Part shown: piece after piece, positions 24,789-34,963 of the stretch
Layout of the letters: each line of letters begins with the position of its first letter
Position numbering within the stretch: position 1 is the stretch's first letter
Assembly (NCBI RefSeq): GCF_000423825.1
Contig: NZ_AUIS01000004.1
Location: 62,001-126,000, forward strand
Length of the DNA stretch: 64,000 nucleotides
Source of the DNA: Thermithiobacillus tepidarius DSM 3134
GTDB taxonomy: Bacteria > Pseudomonadota > Gammaproteobacteria > Acidithiobacillales > Thermithiobacillaceae
Direction: 5' to 3'
The notes under the pieces: model-generated
Told to the model about the DNA's origin: nothing
The model's input: only the letters and a program-made list of their open reading frames with translations
Database searches by the model: none
Made by a program: the position numbers and the translations under genes

Positions 24789-25784
24789 ATGCCCAAGCGC
24801 GTCCTCTTCAAAATTCATGTCTATGCCGGCACGGTGTTGAGCCTGCCTTTGTTCGTCATTGCCCTGACGGGCATCGTCCTGGGTTTTTACGACCCGCTAC
24901 GGTATGCCGGGCCACCCTATGGCCTGGAAACAGCGGCGAGCAGACCGCTCCCGCCGGCTGCCTTGGCTGAGCGGGTACGGGCGGCGTACCCGCACCTCTC
25001 GCTGGAGGTTCTGTACCTGCCCACAGATCCCGGACGTGCGGCACGGGCCAAGCTCGTGGGTGAAGACAAGCCCGTGCTGGCCTTTCTCGATCCGCTCTCG
25101 GGAAAGACGCTGGCTGAGCAGGATCCGGCCGAGGAGGACTGGCTCCAGTTCCTGTACCACCTCCACCGGGGCCAGCCGCTGGGACTGGCCGGCCAGATCA
25201 TGGCCAGCGCCACCGGCGTCCTGATTCTGTTGCTGTGGCTGGCGGGACTGTGGCTGTGGTGGCCGAAGCGGCATGTGGCGAGGCCGTGGAAGGCGGGCAG
25301 CCCGCGCGCAAGGCTGCTCGGTTTGCACCGCTGGCTCGGCCTATGGCTGGGGGGACTGCTGGTGCTGCTTGCGCTTGCCGGCGCGCTGTTGAATTTCGCC
25401 GGGCCGCTGGGCAAGGCTTTCAATCCCCCGCCGCGGGCGGAAGCAGTCGAGCAGTCATCCCTGTTGCCGCTGGCGCATATCGTCGCGCGGGCCGAGCGGG
25501 CCTATCCTGCCGCACCCGTGGAGCGCATTTATTTCCCCAAAGCGGGCGGCGCGCTGTGGCAGTTTCGCTTTCGGGACGGCGGCCGCGTCTTCGTGTCCGC
25601 GGCCAGCGGCCAGGTGCTCAAGGTGGACACACCGTTTTCGCACTGGACCAGCCTCTTATACCCCTTGCACAGCGGCCGCGTTTTCGGAGAGAACGGGCCC
25701 AGGCTCATTGCCATCCTGGGGCTTGGGCTGCTGGCGTCGGGCGTGAGCGGCTTGGCGTTCTGGCGCCGTATCCCGCGGAAATGA
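24789..25784 (+). CDS. PepSY-domain membrane protein, possible siderophore-iron reductase
   Basis: A 331-residue protein with a helix at about 12-34 (VLSLPLFVIALTGIVLGFYD), periplasmic PepSY-type segments, paired helices in the middle (ASATGVLILLLWLAGLWLWW; RWLGLWLGGLLVLLALAGAL) and a last helix near the C-terminus. Conserved histidines flank helices (KIHVYAG, YHLHRGQP, LHRWLGLW, YPLHSGRV), as in PepSY membrane proteins such as FsrB/FoxB/PiuB linked to siderophore genes, some of which reduce ferric siderophore iron. It starts four bases after tonB and is the last gene of the run. The cluster contains no inner-membrane siderophore permease, which favours a periplasmic reduction role. Confidence 0.82.
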   Translation: MPKRVLFKIHVYAGTVLSLPLFVIALTGIVLGFYDPLRYAGPPYGLETAASRPLPPAALAERVRAAYPHLSLEVLYLPTDPGRAARAKLVGEDKPVLAFLDPLSGKTLAEQDPAEEDWLQFLYHLHRGQPLGLAGQIMASATGVLILLLWLAGLWLWWPKRHVARPWKAGSPRARLLGLHRWLGLWLGGLLVLLALAGALLNFAGPLGKAFNPPPRAEAVEQSSLLPLAHIVARAERAYPAAPVERIYFPKAGGALWQFRFRDGGRVFVSAASGQVLKVDTPFSHWTSLLYPLHSGRVFGENGPRLIAILGLGLLASGVSGLAFWRRIPRK

Positions 25785-25806
25785 AAAATGGGCCTTGCGG
25801 CCCATG
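25785..25806 (-). terminator. Terminator between the PepSY gene and bfr
   Basis: ATGGGCC (25788-25794) and GGCCCAT (25799-25805) form a stem with a four-base loop. On the minus strand it is followed by TTTTCATTT, so it mainly serves bfr; it may also slow transcription from the other side. Confidence 0.65.
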
Positions 25807-25817
25807 GGAGAAGAAAA

Positions 25818-26282
25818 TCACATTTGGGATTGCAGATAATTTTGTATGCCCACCTTTTGGACGAGTTCCAATTGGATTTCCAACCAGTCGATGTGTTCCT
25901 CGGTATCCTTGAGCAGGCCCTGCAAGAGATCCTTGCTGACCTCGTCACCCTGAGTGCGGCAGTACTGGAGCGCCTCCAGCAGCAGAGGACGGTCGCTCAG
26001 CTCCAGCTGCAGGTCGAGGCGGAGTTGCTCTTCCACGTTTTCACCGACGTTGATCTTGTGCAGGTCCTGCAGGTTGGGGATGCCTTCCAGGAAGAGAATG
26101 CGATCCATCAGCCGCTCCGCGTGGCGCATCTCTTCGATGCTCTCCTTGCGTACGATCTCCGCCAATTTCTTGAAGCCCCAGTTTTCCTGCATTTTCGCAT
26201 GCATGAAGTACTGGTTGATGGCAGTGAGTTCGTAGGTAAGCGCCCGGTTGAGATAATCGATGACCTGCTTGTCGCCTTGCAT
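25818..26282 (-). CDS. bfr: Bacterioferritin
   Basis: A 154-residue haem-containing iron-storage protein that forms 24-mer cages. Ferroxidase ligands are seen at Glu18 ([10 protein letters not shown]), Glu51 and His54, with haem-ligand Met52 in [11 protein letters not shown]; Glu94, Glu127 and His130 follow in the later helices ([20 protein letters not shown]). The start [15 protein letters not shown] follows GGGGGTA at a suitable distance; the longer open frame upstream lacks family similarity. It lies convergent to the siderophore operon, so iron uptake and storage genes are neighbours. No obvious Fur box is seen in its upstream region. Confidence 0.95.
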   Translation of the reverse strand: MQGDKQVIDYLNRALTYELTAINQYFMHAKMQENWGFKKLAEIVRKESIEEMRHAERLMDRILFLEGIPNLQDLHKINVGENVEEQLRLDLQLELSDRPLLLEALQYCRTQGDEVSKDLLQGLLKDTEEHIDWLEIQLELVQKVGIQNYLQSQM

Positions 26283-26548
26283 GGTATACCCCCGTGGCAA
26301 TTGTTTTTCTTCCAGCCAATAGCATAGCACGATGGGCATGGTCGGCCTATGGCTGGCACAAGCCATTCGCAGATTGCCTTATGGAGTCCAACGAACTGGA
26401 TGTCTGTGTGTTGCAATCCGTGTTCCCGGATGAGCCGCGACAAACATTAATTTTGTTCATTTATTGTTTGAAAAATTTGAATTTGATTAATCATTGCTGG
26501 GACTTGAAGCTATGTCTATATCTGTATCCATGTTCTAAGGAGATCGGC
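26283..26548. promoter_or_regulatory. Divergent control region between bfr and metE
   Basis: 266 bases with an AT-rich core at about 26440-26505, clearly different from the GC-rich surroundings, as expected for promoters. AAGGAG (26537-26542) is the metE ribosome site. I could not assign a SAM or cobalamin riboswitch, and no clean MetJ or MetR site is evident. Confidence 0.4.
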
Positions 26549-28909
26549 ATGACCCTGACTCACAACCTGGGATTCCCCCGTATCGGCCAACGCCGGGAGC
26601 TGAAGAAAGCGTTGGAGAGTTTCTGGAAAGGGGAGATCGACGAAAGCACGTTGCGGGAAACCGGACGCGCGTTGCGGGCCAAACACTGGCAGATCCAGCA
26701 AGCAGCCGGTCTGGATCTGATTCCCGTCGGAGATTTCTCCTACTACGACCAGATGCTGGACATGAGCGCCCTGCTCGGGGCGATTCCAGCCCGCTACGGC
26801 TTTGCTTACGGTACAGTGGACTTCGCCACGTATTTTGCCATGGCCCGAGGCGACGCAGCGCAGCCCGCCCTGGAAATGACGAAGTGGTTCGACACCAACT
26901 ATCACTATCTGGTGCCGGAATTCACAGCGGAGACCCGCTTCCAACTATCCAGCACCGCTCTGTTCGAAGCGGTGGCGGAGGCCCAAGCTCTGGGGGTACA
27001 ACCCAAGCCGGTGCTGATCGGCCCGCTGACTTACCTGTGGCTGGGCAAGGAAAGGGCGGCACAGGCGGAGCGGGCTGAAAATCATCCGCCCGCTGTGGCA
27101 GGCTGCGGGCACAGTCATGCCGCTCCCCGCGTGCACGCTGCCGGGTTTGACCGGCTCTCCCTGCTGGACCGCTTGCTGCCCGTCTACGCGGAGATCCTGG
27201 CCAGGCTGAAGGCGCAGGGGGTGAACTGGGTGCAGATGGACGAGCCGGCCTTGGTGCTGGATCTGCCCGCGGAATGGCTAGGGGCTCTGGACAGGATCTA
27301 TGCGGCACTGGCGACGGCGGACGCTCCAAGGATCCTGCTGACAACCTATTTCGGCTCGGTGGCGGAGATCGCCGGGCAATTGAAGAGGCTGCCCGTGGCC
27401 GGCCTGCACCTGGATCTCGTGCGGGCGTCGGGGCAGTTGGAGGCTTTCTTGGCCGACTACCCGGCGGACAAGGTGCTGTCACTGGGCGTCGTGGATGGCC
27501 GCAATGTCTGGCGCGCCGATCTGGACGCAGCCTTGAGCACGCTCGAAGCGGTCAGGGCCGTGCTGGGCGAGCGGCTCTGGATTGCGCCCTCTTGCAGCCT
27601 GCTGCACGTCCCCATGGATTTGGAGGAAGAAAGCGGGCTGGACCCTGAACTCAAATCCTGGCTTGCCTTTGCCGTGCAGAAATTGGACGAGGTAAAAATT
27701 CTCGGCACCGCCCTCGACCATGGGCGGGAGTCCGTGGCCGAGCCGTTGGCCGCCGCCCGCGCTGCTCGGCAAGGCCGGCGGAACTCCACGCGCATCCACA
27801 ATCCGGCGGTCAGCGCCCGGGTGGCAGCGCTCACGCCTGGCGACGATCAACGCCGCAGCGCTTTCCCCCAACGCCAAGCAGCCCAACGGGAACGGTTCGG
27901 ACTGCCATTATTTCCCACCACCACCATCGGCAGTTTTCCGCAGACCGACGCCATCCGGCGCGCACGCCTGCAGTTCAGGAAAGGCATGATCGAGGCAGCG
28001 GCATACGAGCAGGCCATGCAGGGCGAGATCGAGTACGCGGTGCGACGCCAGGAAGCCTTGGGCCTGGATGTGCTCGTGCATGGCGAGGCCGAACGCAACG
28101 ACATGGTAGAGTATTTCGGTGAGCAACTGGAAGGCTTCAGCTTCACCCGGCATGCTTGGGTGCAGAGCTATGGTTCCCGCTGCGTGAAGCCCCCGATCAT
28201 TTTCGGCGATGTGTCCCGACCGCGGCCCATGACCGTTTCCTGGACGCGCTACGCGCAATCCCTCACCGAGCGGCCCATGAAGGGAATGCTCACGGGGCCT
28301 GTGACCATCCTGCAGTGGTCATTCGTCCGCGACGATCAGCCGCGTGCCGAGACGGCGCTGCAGATCGCTCTCGCCATCCGGGACGAGGTGCGGGATCTGG
28401 AAAGGGCTGGCATCGGCATCATTCAGATCGACGAGCCCGCCTATCGCGAGGGACTGCCTTTGCGGAAAAAGGACTGGGAAGACTACCTGGCCTGGGCCAG
28501 CCGGTCGTTTCGCATCGCGGCCAGCGGGGTGGATGATGCCACGCAGATCCATACCCATATGTGCTACAGCGAATTCAACGACATCCTGCCGGCCATTGCG
28601 GCCATGGATGCGGATGTCATCACCATCGAGACGTCCCGCTCGCAGATGGAACTGCTGGACGCCTTCGGCCAGTTCGACTATCCCAACGAGATCGGGCCGG
28701 GTGTCTACGATATCCATTCACCCCGCGTTCCCGCTACGGAGGAGATGATCGCGTTGCTGGAGAAGGCGAGCCGGGTGGTGCCGCCGGAACGGCTGTGGGT
28801 CAATCCGGATTGCGGTTTGAAGACGCGCAAGTGGGAAGAGGTCGAACCGGCGCTGCGGAACATGGTGGACGCGGCCCGGGCGCTGCGCGCATCCACACGC
28901 CGTGGCTGA
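26549..28909 (+). CDS. metE: Cobalamin-independent methionine synthase MetE, with internal insert
   Basis: A 786-residue enzyme that transfers the methyl group of methyl-tetrahydropteroyltriglutamate to homocysteine. The start [20 protein letters not shown] is typical. Zinc ligands are present: His670 and Cys672 in HTHMCYSEF and Cys755 in [10 protein letters not shown]. The protein is about 30 residues longer than E. coli MetE. The extra sequence lies at residues 168-199, between YLWLGK and FDRLSLL, and contains GCGHSH (185-190) followed by another His, which resembles a metal-binding loop. The rest of both barrels looks intact. Confidence 0.94.
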   Translation: MTLTHNLGFPRIGQRRELKKALESFWKGEIDESTLRETGRALRAKHWQIQQAAGLDLIPVGDFSYYDQMLDMSALLGAIPARYGFAYGTVDFATYFAMARGDAAQPALEMTKWFDTNYHYLVPEFTAETRFQLSSTALFEAVAEAQALGVQPKPVLIGPLTYLWLGKERAAQAERAENHPPAVAGCGHSHAAPRVHAAGFDRLSLLDRLLPVYAEILARLKAQGVNWVQMDEPALVLDLPAEWLGALDRIYAALATADAPRILLTTYFGSVAEIAGQLKRLPVAGLHLDLVRASGQLEAFLADYPADKVLSLGVVDGRNVWRADLDAALSTLEAVRAVLGERLWIAPSCSLLHVPMDLEEESGLDPELKSWLAFAVQKLDEVKILGTALDHGRESVAEPLAAARAARQGRRNSTRIHNPAVSARVAALTPGDDQRRSAFPQRQAAQRERFGLPLFPTTTIGSFPQTDAIRRARLQFRKGMIEAAAYEQAMQGEIEYAVRRQEALGLDVLVHGEAERNDMVEYFGEQLEGFSFTRHAWVQSYGSRCVKPPIIFGDVSRPRPMTVSWTRYAQSLTERPMKGMLTGPVTILQWSFVRDDQPRAETALQIALAIRDEVRDLERAGIGIIQIDEPAYREGLPLRKKDWEDYLAWASRSFRIAASGVDDATQIHTHMCYSEFNDILPAIAAMDADVITIETSRSQMELLDAFGQFDYPNEIGPGVYDIHSPRVPATEEMIALLEKASRVVPPERLWVNPDCGLKTRKWEEVEPALRNMVDAARALRASTRRG

Positions 28910-28910
28910 G

Positions 28911-29507
28911 CTAACCGCGCTTGCGTGCCCGGTATCCCAGCCAGCCCAGCACGGAAGCGAGCAGCAGCATCAGCAGCAGGATTTCGGCATGCTTCATGCG
29001 CGCGAGCAGGAAGGCGAGGCTGGCGCTGAAGGCGTAGCCCAGGCCCGCGATGCCGGCGCTCCAGAGCAGGGCGGCAGGGATGTTGATGACGGCGAAGCGC
29101 ACGCGGGGGTAGCCGTGGCTGGCCAGCAGCAACAAGGACACCGTGCGCACGCCGTAAAGGAAACGAAAGAATACGGCGGCGAAATCGCCGTAACGGGCGA
29201 TGAAGGCCTCCGCCCGGGGCGCATGCAGAGACAGGCGCGGGTGGCGCGCCAGCAGTCTCGGGCCGTAGCGCTGTCCGGCCAGGAACAGGCCCTGTTCCGC
29301 CAGGGTGCTGGCAGCCCAGCCGGTGAGAATCACGCCGGTCAGGTGCAGGTGCCCGGCGTGGGCCATGGCCCCGGCCAGCATCAGAATGGTTTCCCCTTCC
29401 ATGAGCACGCCGACGAAGAGCATCCAGTAGCCGTAGCGTTGGAGAAAAGCGCCGAGGCTGGCCAGGGTGGCGTTGTCCACGCCCAAGGCTGCCAAAAGCT
29501 CGTGCAT
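28911..29507 (-). CDS. DedA-family membrane protein
   Basis: A 198-residue membrane protein. DedA features include YGYWMLFVGVLMEGETILML near the N-terminus, an internal GPRLLARHPRLSLHAPRAEA segment and the FFRFLYGVRTVSLLLLASHG motif with its arginines, then two C-terminal helices. DedA proteins are phospholipid flippases/scramblases needed for envelope homeostasis. The start MHELL is preceded by a GGAG; the longer open frame upstream adds non-homologous residues. It converges on metE with one base between the stops and starts 76 bases after the galK stop on the same strand. Confidence 0.88.
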   Translation of the reverse strand: MHELLAALGVDNATLASLGAFLQRYGYWMLFVGVLMEGETILMLAGAMAHAGHLHLTGVILTGWAASTLAEQGLFLAGQRYGPRLLARHPRLSLHAPRAEAFIARYGDFAAVFFRFLYGVRTVSLLLLASHGYPRVRFAVINIPAALLWSAGIAGLGYAFSASLAFLLARMKHAEILLLMLLLASVLGWLGYRARKRG

Positions 29508-29583
29508 GAGGTCTACTCCGCGCGCCGCTTGCGGCAGGATGATGTCGAGCACGCCGGGGCGCCGCCGGCCGGTAACGCCGCGG

Positions 29584-30648
29584 CTAGGCCGTCGGCACCA
29601 GAACGCGGCCGCCATGCTGCCGGTTGTATTGGGCCAGGATCCGTTCCGCCACGCCTTTTCCCTCCCCCCGTTTCACCAGCGCCACGCAGGCGCCGCCGAA
29701 GCCGGCGCCGGTCAGGCGGGCGCCGTAGGTGGCGGGGTCCTGCTGCAGCAGCGCCACCAGGGTGTCCAGGGCGACGACGGAGACTTCGTAATCGTCGCGC
29801 AGGCTGGCGTGGGAGGCGTTCATGAGCTCGCCGAAGCGCGCGGCGGACACGCCGCCGGCGGCCTCGAGCACGCGCCGGTTCTCCGAGATGACATGGCGGG
29901 CGCGGCGGCGCAGCGGTTCGGGCAGCCGTTCCGCCTGCGCTGGATCGCCGACGTCGCGCAGGGCGGCCACCCCCAGGCGCCGCGCGGCCTCCTCGCATTC
30001 GGCGCGGCGCTGGTTGTACATGCTGCCGGCCAGGGTGCGCGGCACGCCGCTGTCGATGACCACGATCTCGGCCTGGTCGGGCAGGGGCAGCACCCGGCGT
30101 TCCAGCGTGCGGGTGTCGAGAAACAGCATGTGCTCGGTGTCGGCCAGGCTGGCGGCCATCTGGTCCATGATGCCGCAGCGCACGTGGGCGTATTCGATCT
30201 CGGCCTGCTGGGCGACTTGGGCGATGATCACATCGTCCAGGCTGAGCGCGAAGAGCGCGCGCAGGGCGCGCAGGGTGGCCACTTCCAGGGCCGCGCTGCT
30301 GGACAGGCCGGCGCCCATGGGCACCTGCGAGTCGATGTGCAGCAGGACCGGGCCGAGCGGGTGGCCGCGCGCCTGCAGGAGGCGGATGCAGCCGAAGACA
30401 TAGCTGGCGAAGCCCTGGGGGGCGGGGCCGTCCGGCGCCGCGCCGATGAGCTCGTCCAGGCGGGCGGCGTAAAAATGGTGGCGGTTGTCCGGGCTGCGCG
30501 ACGCCTGCACGTGGGTGCGCTGCGGGATGGCGGTCGGCAGGACGAAGCCGTCGTTGTAGTCGGTGTGCTCGCCCAGCAGGTTGACGCGGCCTGGGGCGTC
30601 GGCCCGGGCCTCGGGCGGGATGCCGAAGATTTCCTCGAAAGACTTCAT
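29584..30648 (-). CDS. galK: Galactokinase
   Basis: A 354-residue GHMP kinase that phosphorylates galactose at C1, the first step of the Leloir pathway. The galactokinase signature GRVNLLGEHTDYNDGFVLP lies at the N-terminus, the ATP motif is PMGAGLSSSAALEVA, and GAGFGGACVALV is the third GHMP motif. The start overlaps the stop of the M24-like gene (ATGA). It is slightly shorter than E. coli GalK (382). It is the last gene of a GH2-galT-M24-galK run. Confidence 0.95.
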   Translation of the reverse strand: MKSFEEIFGIPPEARADAPGRVNLLGEHTDYNDGFVLPTAIPQRTHVQASRSPDNRHHFYAARLDELIGAAPDGPAPQGFASYVFGCIRLLQARGHPLGPVLLHIDSQVPMGAGLSSSAALEVATLRALRALFALSLDDVIIAQVAQQAEIEYAHVRCGIMDQMAASLADTEHMLFLDTRTLERRVLPLPDQAEIVVIDSGVPRTLAGSMYNQRRAECEEAARRLGVAALRDVGDPAQAERLPEPLRRRARHVISENRRVLEAAGGVSAARFGELMNASHASLRDDYEVSVVALDTLVALLQQDPATYGARLTGAGFGGACVALVKRGEGKGVAERILAQYNRQHGGRVLVPTA

Positions 30649-31742
30649 CAGCGCTCCAGCGGCAGGGGCCGTGGCCGGCCCTGGGTGGTGGTGTGGGGCC
30701 AGGCGGGGTCGTAGGTGAGATTCTCGAGCTCGCCGTCGGGCGTGATGAGGATGGTGTCCTCGATCTTGGCGCCCGGCACGCTCGGGTTCCAGGCCACCGC
30801 CATGCCCTCGGTGAGCGGGTCGGTGGTGTCCGGGGTGGCGATCACCTCCCGGGAAAGATAACCGGTCAGGCCGCCCTGATGATGCTCGCGGATGGCGTCG
30901 GGGTAGCCGTGAGTCTGGTAGGCATGGTCGAGGGTGCGGTAGATCTCGTCCAGGCGCTTGCCGGGGTTGCAAGCCTGCAGGGCGGCGGCCTCGATCTCGC
31001 GGACATGGCGGTGCCGTTCGGCGGCCGCGTCGCTCAGGGGTCCAAAGCTGACGAAGCGGGTGAGATTGGCGAAAAGCCCGAACTTACGGGCGCAGAACAC
31101 CAGCATGGCCTGGTTGCCGAGCCGTTCCCGGGTGGGGGTGGGATGGCGGTAGCGGGGCAGCCGGTTGGCGCCGGCCGCCAGGGTCAGCGCCGGTTCCAGC
31201 CCGCGCGCCCACAGGGCCTCGGCGCCGGCGCCGGCCAGTTGGTATTCCTTCCAGCCCGGCTCGGCCCGGGACAGGACCTCGGTCATGGCTTCGCCGGCGA
31301 GCCGCCCGACCAAGCGGTAGCGTTCGATCTCGCTGTCGAGCAGGATGCGGCGCTGGCGGCGCCAGCCGTGGGGCAGGGGCGCTTCCCCGGCCTGCGGACG
31401 GTCGCTGAGCACGATGGCGCCGTCGGTCATGTCGCGGACCCGGGCCTCGCGCTCCTGCGGCTGCGCCCAGGGGGTGACCAGCAGGTCGAAGTTGGACGGC
31501 AGCTCCTCCTCTTCCAGTCGCCTTGCCTCGATTTCATCGGTCAGCACCCAGGCACTCTCCAAGGTGACCAGGATTTCGGCGACGCCGGTTTCCGCGGTGA
31601 GCAGCACCGTGGGCGAAGCACCGGCCGTGATCCAGGTGAACCAGTCGGTGCCCCGCAGGCGCACGCCCCCGGCGTCCGCTTCCATCAGGCCGGCGCGGAG
31701 GGTAGCCAGCTTGGCGTTGACTTCGTCGCTGCGATTTTGCAC
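30648..31742 (-). CDS. M24-family (pita-bread fold) protein, probably not a metallopeptidase
   Basis: A 364-residue protein with an N-terminal creatinase-like domain (about 1-125) and a C-terminal M24 fold. GTG at 31742 follows GAGGTGA at a good distance. In M24 peptidases five residues bind two metals. Here the first Asp aligns with Val215, the second with Asn226 (ANLTR in place of DITR) and the first Glu with Asn319 (AWNPSV in place of EPG). Only His288 (HHQGG) and Glu328 (IEDTILIT) remain. A standard dinuclear peptidase is therefore unlikely; creatinase shows that the fold can work without metal. It sits between galT and galK with overlaps, suggesting a sugar-related function I cannot name. 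Confidence 0.8.
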   Translation of the reverse strand: MQNRSDEVNAKLATLRAGLMEADAGGVRLRGTDWFTWITAGASPTVLLTAETGVAEILVTLESAWVLTDEIEARRLEEEELPSNFDLLVTPWAQPQEREARVRDMTDGAIVLSDRPQAGEAPLPHGWRRQRRILLDSEIERYRLVGRLAGEAMTEVLSRAEPGWKEYQLAGAGAEALWARGLEPALTLAAGANRLPRYRHPTPTRERLGNQAMLVFCARKFGLFANLTRFVSFGPLSDAAAERHRHVREIEAAALQACNPGKRLDEIYRTLDHAYQTHGYPDAIREHHQGGLTGYLSREVIATPDTTDPLTEGMAVAWNPSVPGAKIEDTILITPDGELENLTYDPAWPHTTTQGRPRPLPLER

Positions 31743-31751
31743 GGCATCACC

Positions 31752-32834
31752 TCAATCGATGGAGACCTCCACCGCCTGCAGCTCCCGGGCCTTGTCCTCG
31801 GGCAGGGCGTCGCTGGCGAACATGCCGGCGGCGAGTTCGGTGCCGGCCAGGAATTTGAGCCGGTCGCGGGTGCGATAGGGCGGATAGAACTCGGCGTGCA
31901 GATGCGCTTCCGGGTGCGCCTGTCCGTCGGTCGGCGCCTGGAACCAGGCCATGAGATAGGGGAGGGAGCGCTGCCACAGGCCGTCATACTTGAGCAGCAC
32001 GGTTTTCAGGGCGCGCGCCAAGTCCTGCCGCGCCGCGGGCGGCAGTTCGTAGAGGTAGGGCACGGCGCGGCGCGGCGCGACCCAGACTTCGTAGGGGTAG
32101 CGGGCCCAGGCGGGCAGCCAGGCGAGCGCGTGCTCGCCCAGGTAGAGCACGCGCTCGCCGCTCCCGATCTCCGCGTCGATGAGGTCCTGGAGTAGGGAGC
32201 GGCCGTGGCGCTCGTGGTATTGGCGCTCCTGGGCATTCATGCGCGCCGGTACCGGCGGCACGAAGGGGTAGGCGTAAATCTGGCCATGGGGGTGGTGCAG
32301 GGTGACGCCGACTTCCACGCCCTTGTTCTCGAAGGGCAGCACGTACTGGATGTCCGGCTGCGCGCCCAGGGCCCGGGTGCGTTCCGCCCAGACCTGGATC
32401 AGCAAGTCGATGTGGGCCAGCGGCAGGGCAGCCAGGGAGGTATTGGGGTCCTGGGTGAAAACCACCACCTCGCATTTGCCGGTGGCCGGCAGGGTGTCGA
32501 CGATGGACGGCGGGGCATCGTGGGCGAGAGGGGTGAGCGACGGGAAGCGGTTGTCGAAGACGGCGACGTCGTAGTCGCCGGCGGGCAGTTCCGTGGGGTT
32601 TTGCGGGTCGGTGGTGATGGCCAGGGGGTTGTACTCGGGGGGCGGCATGAAAGTGCGCCCCTGCCGGTAGCTGGCGTAGGTCACCCACTCGCCGCGCAGG
32701 GGATGCCAGCGCAGGTGCGGGTTGGCCCGGATGGTCTCGCCGGGGGCCGGAGCCGACAGGGTCGGGTCAATGGGGCGGCGGCTGTAGAGGATGAGTTGCC
32801 GGCCATCCGGCTTCTGCAGGGTCAGCGAATACAT
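31752..32834 (-). CDS. galT: Galactose-1-phosphate uridylyltransferase
   Basis: A 360-residue HIT-superfamily enzyme that exchanges UMP between UDP-glucose and galactose-1-phosphate. The active-site motif is HPHGQ (181-185), with His183 as expected nucleophile. The N-terminal block [20 protein letters not shown] and the C-terminal HLHAEFYPP with its metal-site histidines are typical. The start [13 protein letters not shown] is chosen because the longer open frame upstream runs into the GH2 gene; it lies eight bases after the GH2 stop. Confidence 0.94.
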   Translation of the reverse strand: MYSLTLQKPDGRQLILYSRRPIDPTLSAPAPGETIRANPHLRWHPLRGEWVTYASYRQGRTFMPPPEYNPLAITTDPQNPTELPAGDYDVAVFDNRFPSLTPLAHDAPPSIVDTLPATGKCEVVVFTQDPNTSLAALPLAHIDLLIQVWAERTRALGAQPDIQYVLPFENKGVEVGVTLHHPHGQIYAYPFVPPVPARMNAQERQYHERHGRSLLQDLIDAEIGSGERVLYLGEHALAWLPAWARYPYEVWVAPRRAVPYLYELPPAARQDLARALKTVLLKYDGLWQRSLPYLMAWFQAPTDGQAHPEAHLHAEFYPPYRTRDRLKFLAGTELAAGMFASDALPEDKARELQAVEVSID

Positions 32835-32842
32835 GGGTTTCC

Positions 32843-34606
32843 TCAGTCGGATCCGCAGGTGGCCTTGCGGATCGCTGCAATGGGGATCTTCGGCGTGCGG
32901 TCGGCGTAGAGTAGGCCGTTGGCCTCCTGGAAGGTGTCGGTGAACTGGGTGTAGCAAAATCCGCTGAACATGCCGATGTCGCGCACGGTCTCCAGGTAGG
33001 CCGTGTAGCGGCGCTCGAAATCCTGGACGCTGCTGGTGCTGCTGTAGCCCCAGATGCCTTCCGCCTCAGGGGTCTCGGTTCGCGACAGGGCGATGCCGCC
33101 GAATTCGGTGAGCATGATGGGCTGGCCGCGGTGCGGGTAGCCGTCCAGGGTGAGGATGCGCCCGCCCGGGCGCCGGCGGTCGAAGAGTTCCTCGGGCTTG
33201 ATCTTGGGACCGTAGCGCTCATGGAAGTTGGACGGGTCCCGGTCATAGTCGTGAATGCCGATGATGTCGGTAGCCGTGCTTTCCCAGCCGTCGTTGCCGA
33301 TGACCGGGCGCGTGGGGTCGAGGGTCTTGGTCAGGTGATAGAAGGCCTGCACCGCATCGCGATGTTCGGCGGTCTGCGGCAGATCCGGCACGCCCCAGGA
33401 CTCATTGAAGGGCACCCACACCACGATGCAGGGATGGCTGTAGTCGCGGTCGATCACTTCCTTCCATTCGCGCATGAGGCGCTGCACCGCCCGGCTGGTG
33501 AAGCGATAGGCGCTCGGCATTTCCTCCCAGACCACCAGGCCCAGGGTGTCGGCCCAGTAGAGGAAGCGCGGATCCTCGATCTTCTGGTGCTTGCGCACGC
33601 CGTTGAAGCCCATGGCCTTGACCAGTTCGATGTCGCGGCGCAGGGCTTCGTCCGAGGGCGGAGTCATGAGCGTGTCCGGCCAGTAGCCCTGATCCAGCAC
33701 CAAGCGCAGATAGTAGGGGCGGCCGTTCAGCATGAAGCGGTCGCGCTGGACGTACACCGCGCGCAGGGCGGTATAGGACTGCACCCGGTCGACCAGCCGG
33801 TCGCCGTCCCAGAGGGTGACTTCGGCCTGGATGAGCTTGGGTGATTCCGGGCTCCACAGCAGCTCGTTGCGGTAATCGTCGATGCCGGGATCGGCCAGGA
33901 CGATGCGCCGCACCACTTCGCCGTAGATGACCGCGTAGTTGTCGTCGGCCAGGATCTGTTCGCCGTGGCTCAGCCGGACGCCGATGCGCATCTGATGGCT
34001 GAGGTCGCCGGCGATGTAGGCTTCCATGGTGATTTCCCAATCCACCAGATCGGGCGTCCAGCGCAGCCGTTCGAGATAGGTCTCGGGGACGCGCTCCAGC
34101 CACACCGTCTGCCAGATGCCCGAGGTGCGCGGATACCAGATGCTGTGGGGTTCCAGCATCCAATCCTGCTTGCCGCGCGGCTTGGCCAGGTCGTGCGGGT
34201 CGTCGAGGGCCTGCACCGTGACCCGTTGCGGTCCGTCGGGACGCAGCGCCCGCGTGATGTCCGCCGTGAATGGCGTGTGTCCGCCCTCGTGTTCCACCAC
34301 CAGCTGGTCGTTCACCCAGACGCGGGCCTGATAGTCCACCGCGCCGAAGTGGAGCAGGACGCGGCCTTCGCCGGGCGGCGCTTCGAATTCGCGCTCATAC
34401 CAGCATACCGGGTGGAAGCCGGTATCGCCGATGCCGCTGCGCTCGCTCTCGGGCGCGAAGGGCACCTGGATGCGCAAGGGCCAGTCCCGGATGTCGCCGG
34501 GCAGCTCATGGCGTCCCTGGTCATCGAAGGTGAAGCGCCACTGGCCGTCCAGCGATTGCCAGGTGGCGCGTTGCAGTTGCGGGCGTGGGTGTAGCGTCTG
34601 ATCCAT
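32843..34606 (-). CDS. Glycoside hydrolase family 2 (beta-galactosidase/glucuronidase type)
   Basis: A 587-residue enzyme with the GH2 order: sugar-binding jelly-roll (about 10-170, with [14 protein letters not shown] and [14 protein letters not shown]), immunoglobulin-like domain, and TIM barrel from about 270. The acid/base Glu lies in VPFNESWG and the nucleophile in LTEFGG. There is no signal peptide, so it is cytoplasmic. It is the first gene of the galactose operon and probably releases the galactose (or related sugar) that GalK and GalT then process. Substrate (beta-galactoside or beta-glucuronide) cannot be told from sequence. Confidence 0.88.
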   Translation of the reverse strand: MDQTLHPRPQLQRATWQSLDGQWRFTFDDQGRHELPGDIRDWPLRIQVPFAPESERSGIGDTGFHPVCWYEREFEAPPGEGRVLLHFGAVDYQARVWVNDQLVVEHEGGHTPFTADITRALRPDGPQRVTVQALDDPHDLAKPRGKQDWMLEPHSIWYPRTSGIWQTVWLERVPETYLERLRWTPDLVDWEITMEAYIAGDLSHQMRIGVRLSHGEQILADDNYAVIYGEVVRRIVLADPGIDDYRNELLWSPESPKLIQAEVTLWDGDRLVDRVQSYTALRAVYVQRDRFMLNGRPYYLRLVLDQGYWPDTLMTPPSDEALRRDIELVKAMGFNGVRKHQKIEDPRFLYWADTLGLVVWEEMPSAYRFTSRAVQRLMREWKEVIDRDYSHPCIVVWVPFNESWGVPDLPQTAEHRDAVQAFYHLTKTLDPTRPVIGNDGWESTATDIIGIHDYDRDPSNFHERYGPKIKPEELFDRRRPGGRILTLDGYPHRGQPIMLTEFGGIALSRTETPEAEGIWGYSSTSSVQDFERRYTAYLETVRDIGMFSGFCYTQFTDTFQEANGLLYADRTPKIPIAAIRKATCGSD

Positions 34607-34963
34607 GCAGCCCTCGGTGATGGCGACGGTAAAGAAGGATTCGAGCACAGAAGTGGCGGGCGGTGTGATGGCCGAAAGTCTGAGCGCCTGAATTGAACCA
34701 CATAATCTAGGACTAAGGGGCTATTCTAGTGCCTGTTTTCTATCTATATAGTGTCTGATTCTGGGGGATCGTGCGATTTTTGTCGGAATAAAATAATTTT
34801 TTGTTTAGATCAAGAGCAAGATGCGGTCCTGAGTCGAAAGATGTTGCGCTTGGGATACAACTGGGGTGGGCTGGATGTGACCCGAGTCGATGGGTATTTT
34901 GAAATTATGGCGGTTTCGCTACCTGTTTTGGAAAAATGGTGAAAAAGCCCAAAAGGACTATCT
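34607..34963. promoter_or_regulatory. AT-rich divergent promoter region, gal operon versus glycosyltransferase
   Basis: 357 bases separate the divergent GH2 and glycosyltransferase starts. The middle (about 34690-34815) is far richer in A+T than its surroundings and should hold both promoters. A 63-codon open frame starting with GTG at 34751 ends in the region but has no ribosome site and no recognisable content, so I do not call it. AAGGA at 34954-34958 serves the downstream gene. Confidence 0.45.

Noticed and set aside
26440-26548. SAM or cobalamin riboswitch ahead of metE
   Set aside because: I could not find conserved S-box or B12-box segments in the leader; the region is simply AT-rich.
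34751-34942. 63-codon GTG-initiated frame before the glycosyltransferase
   Set aside because: Lies in the AT-rich divergent promoter zone, lacks a ribosome site and has no recognisable content.
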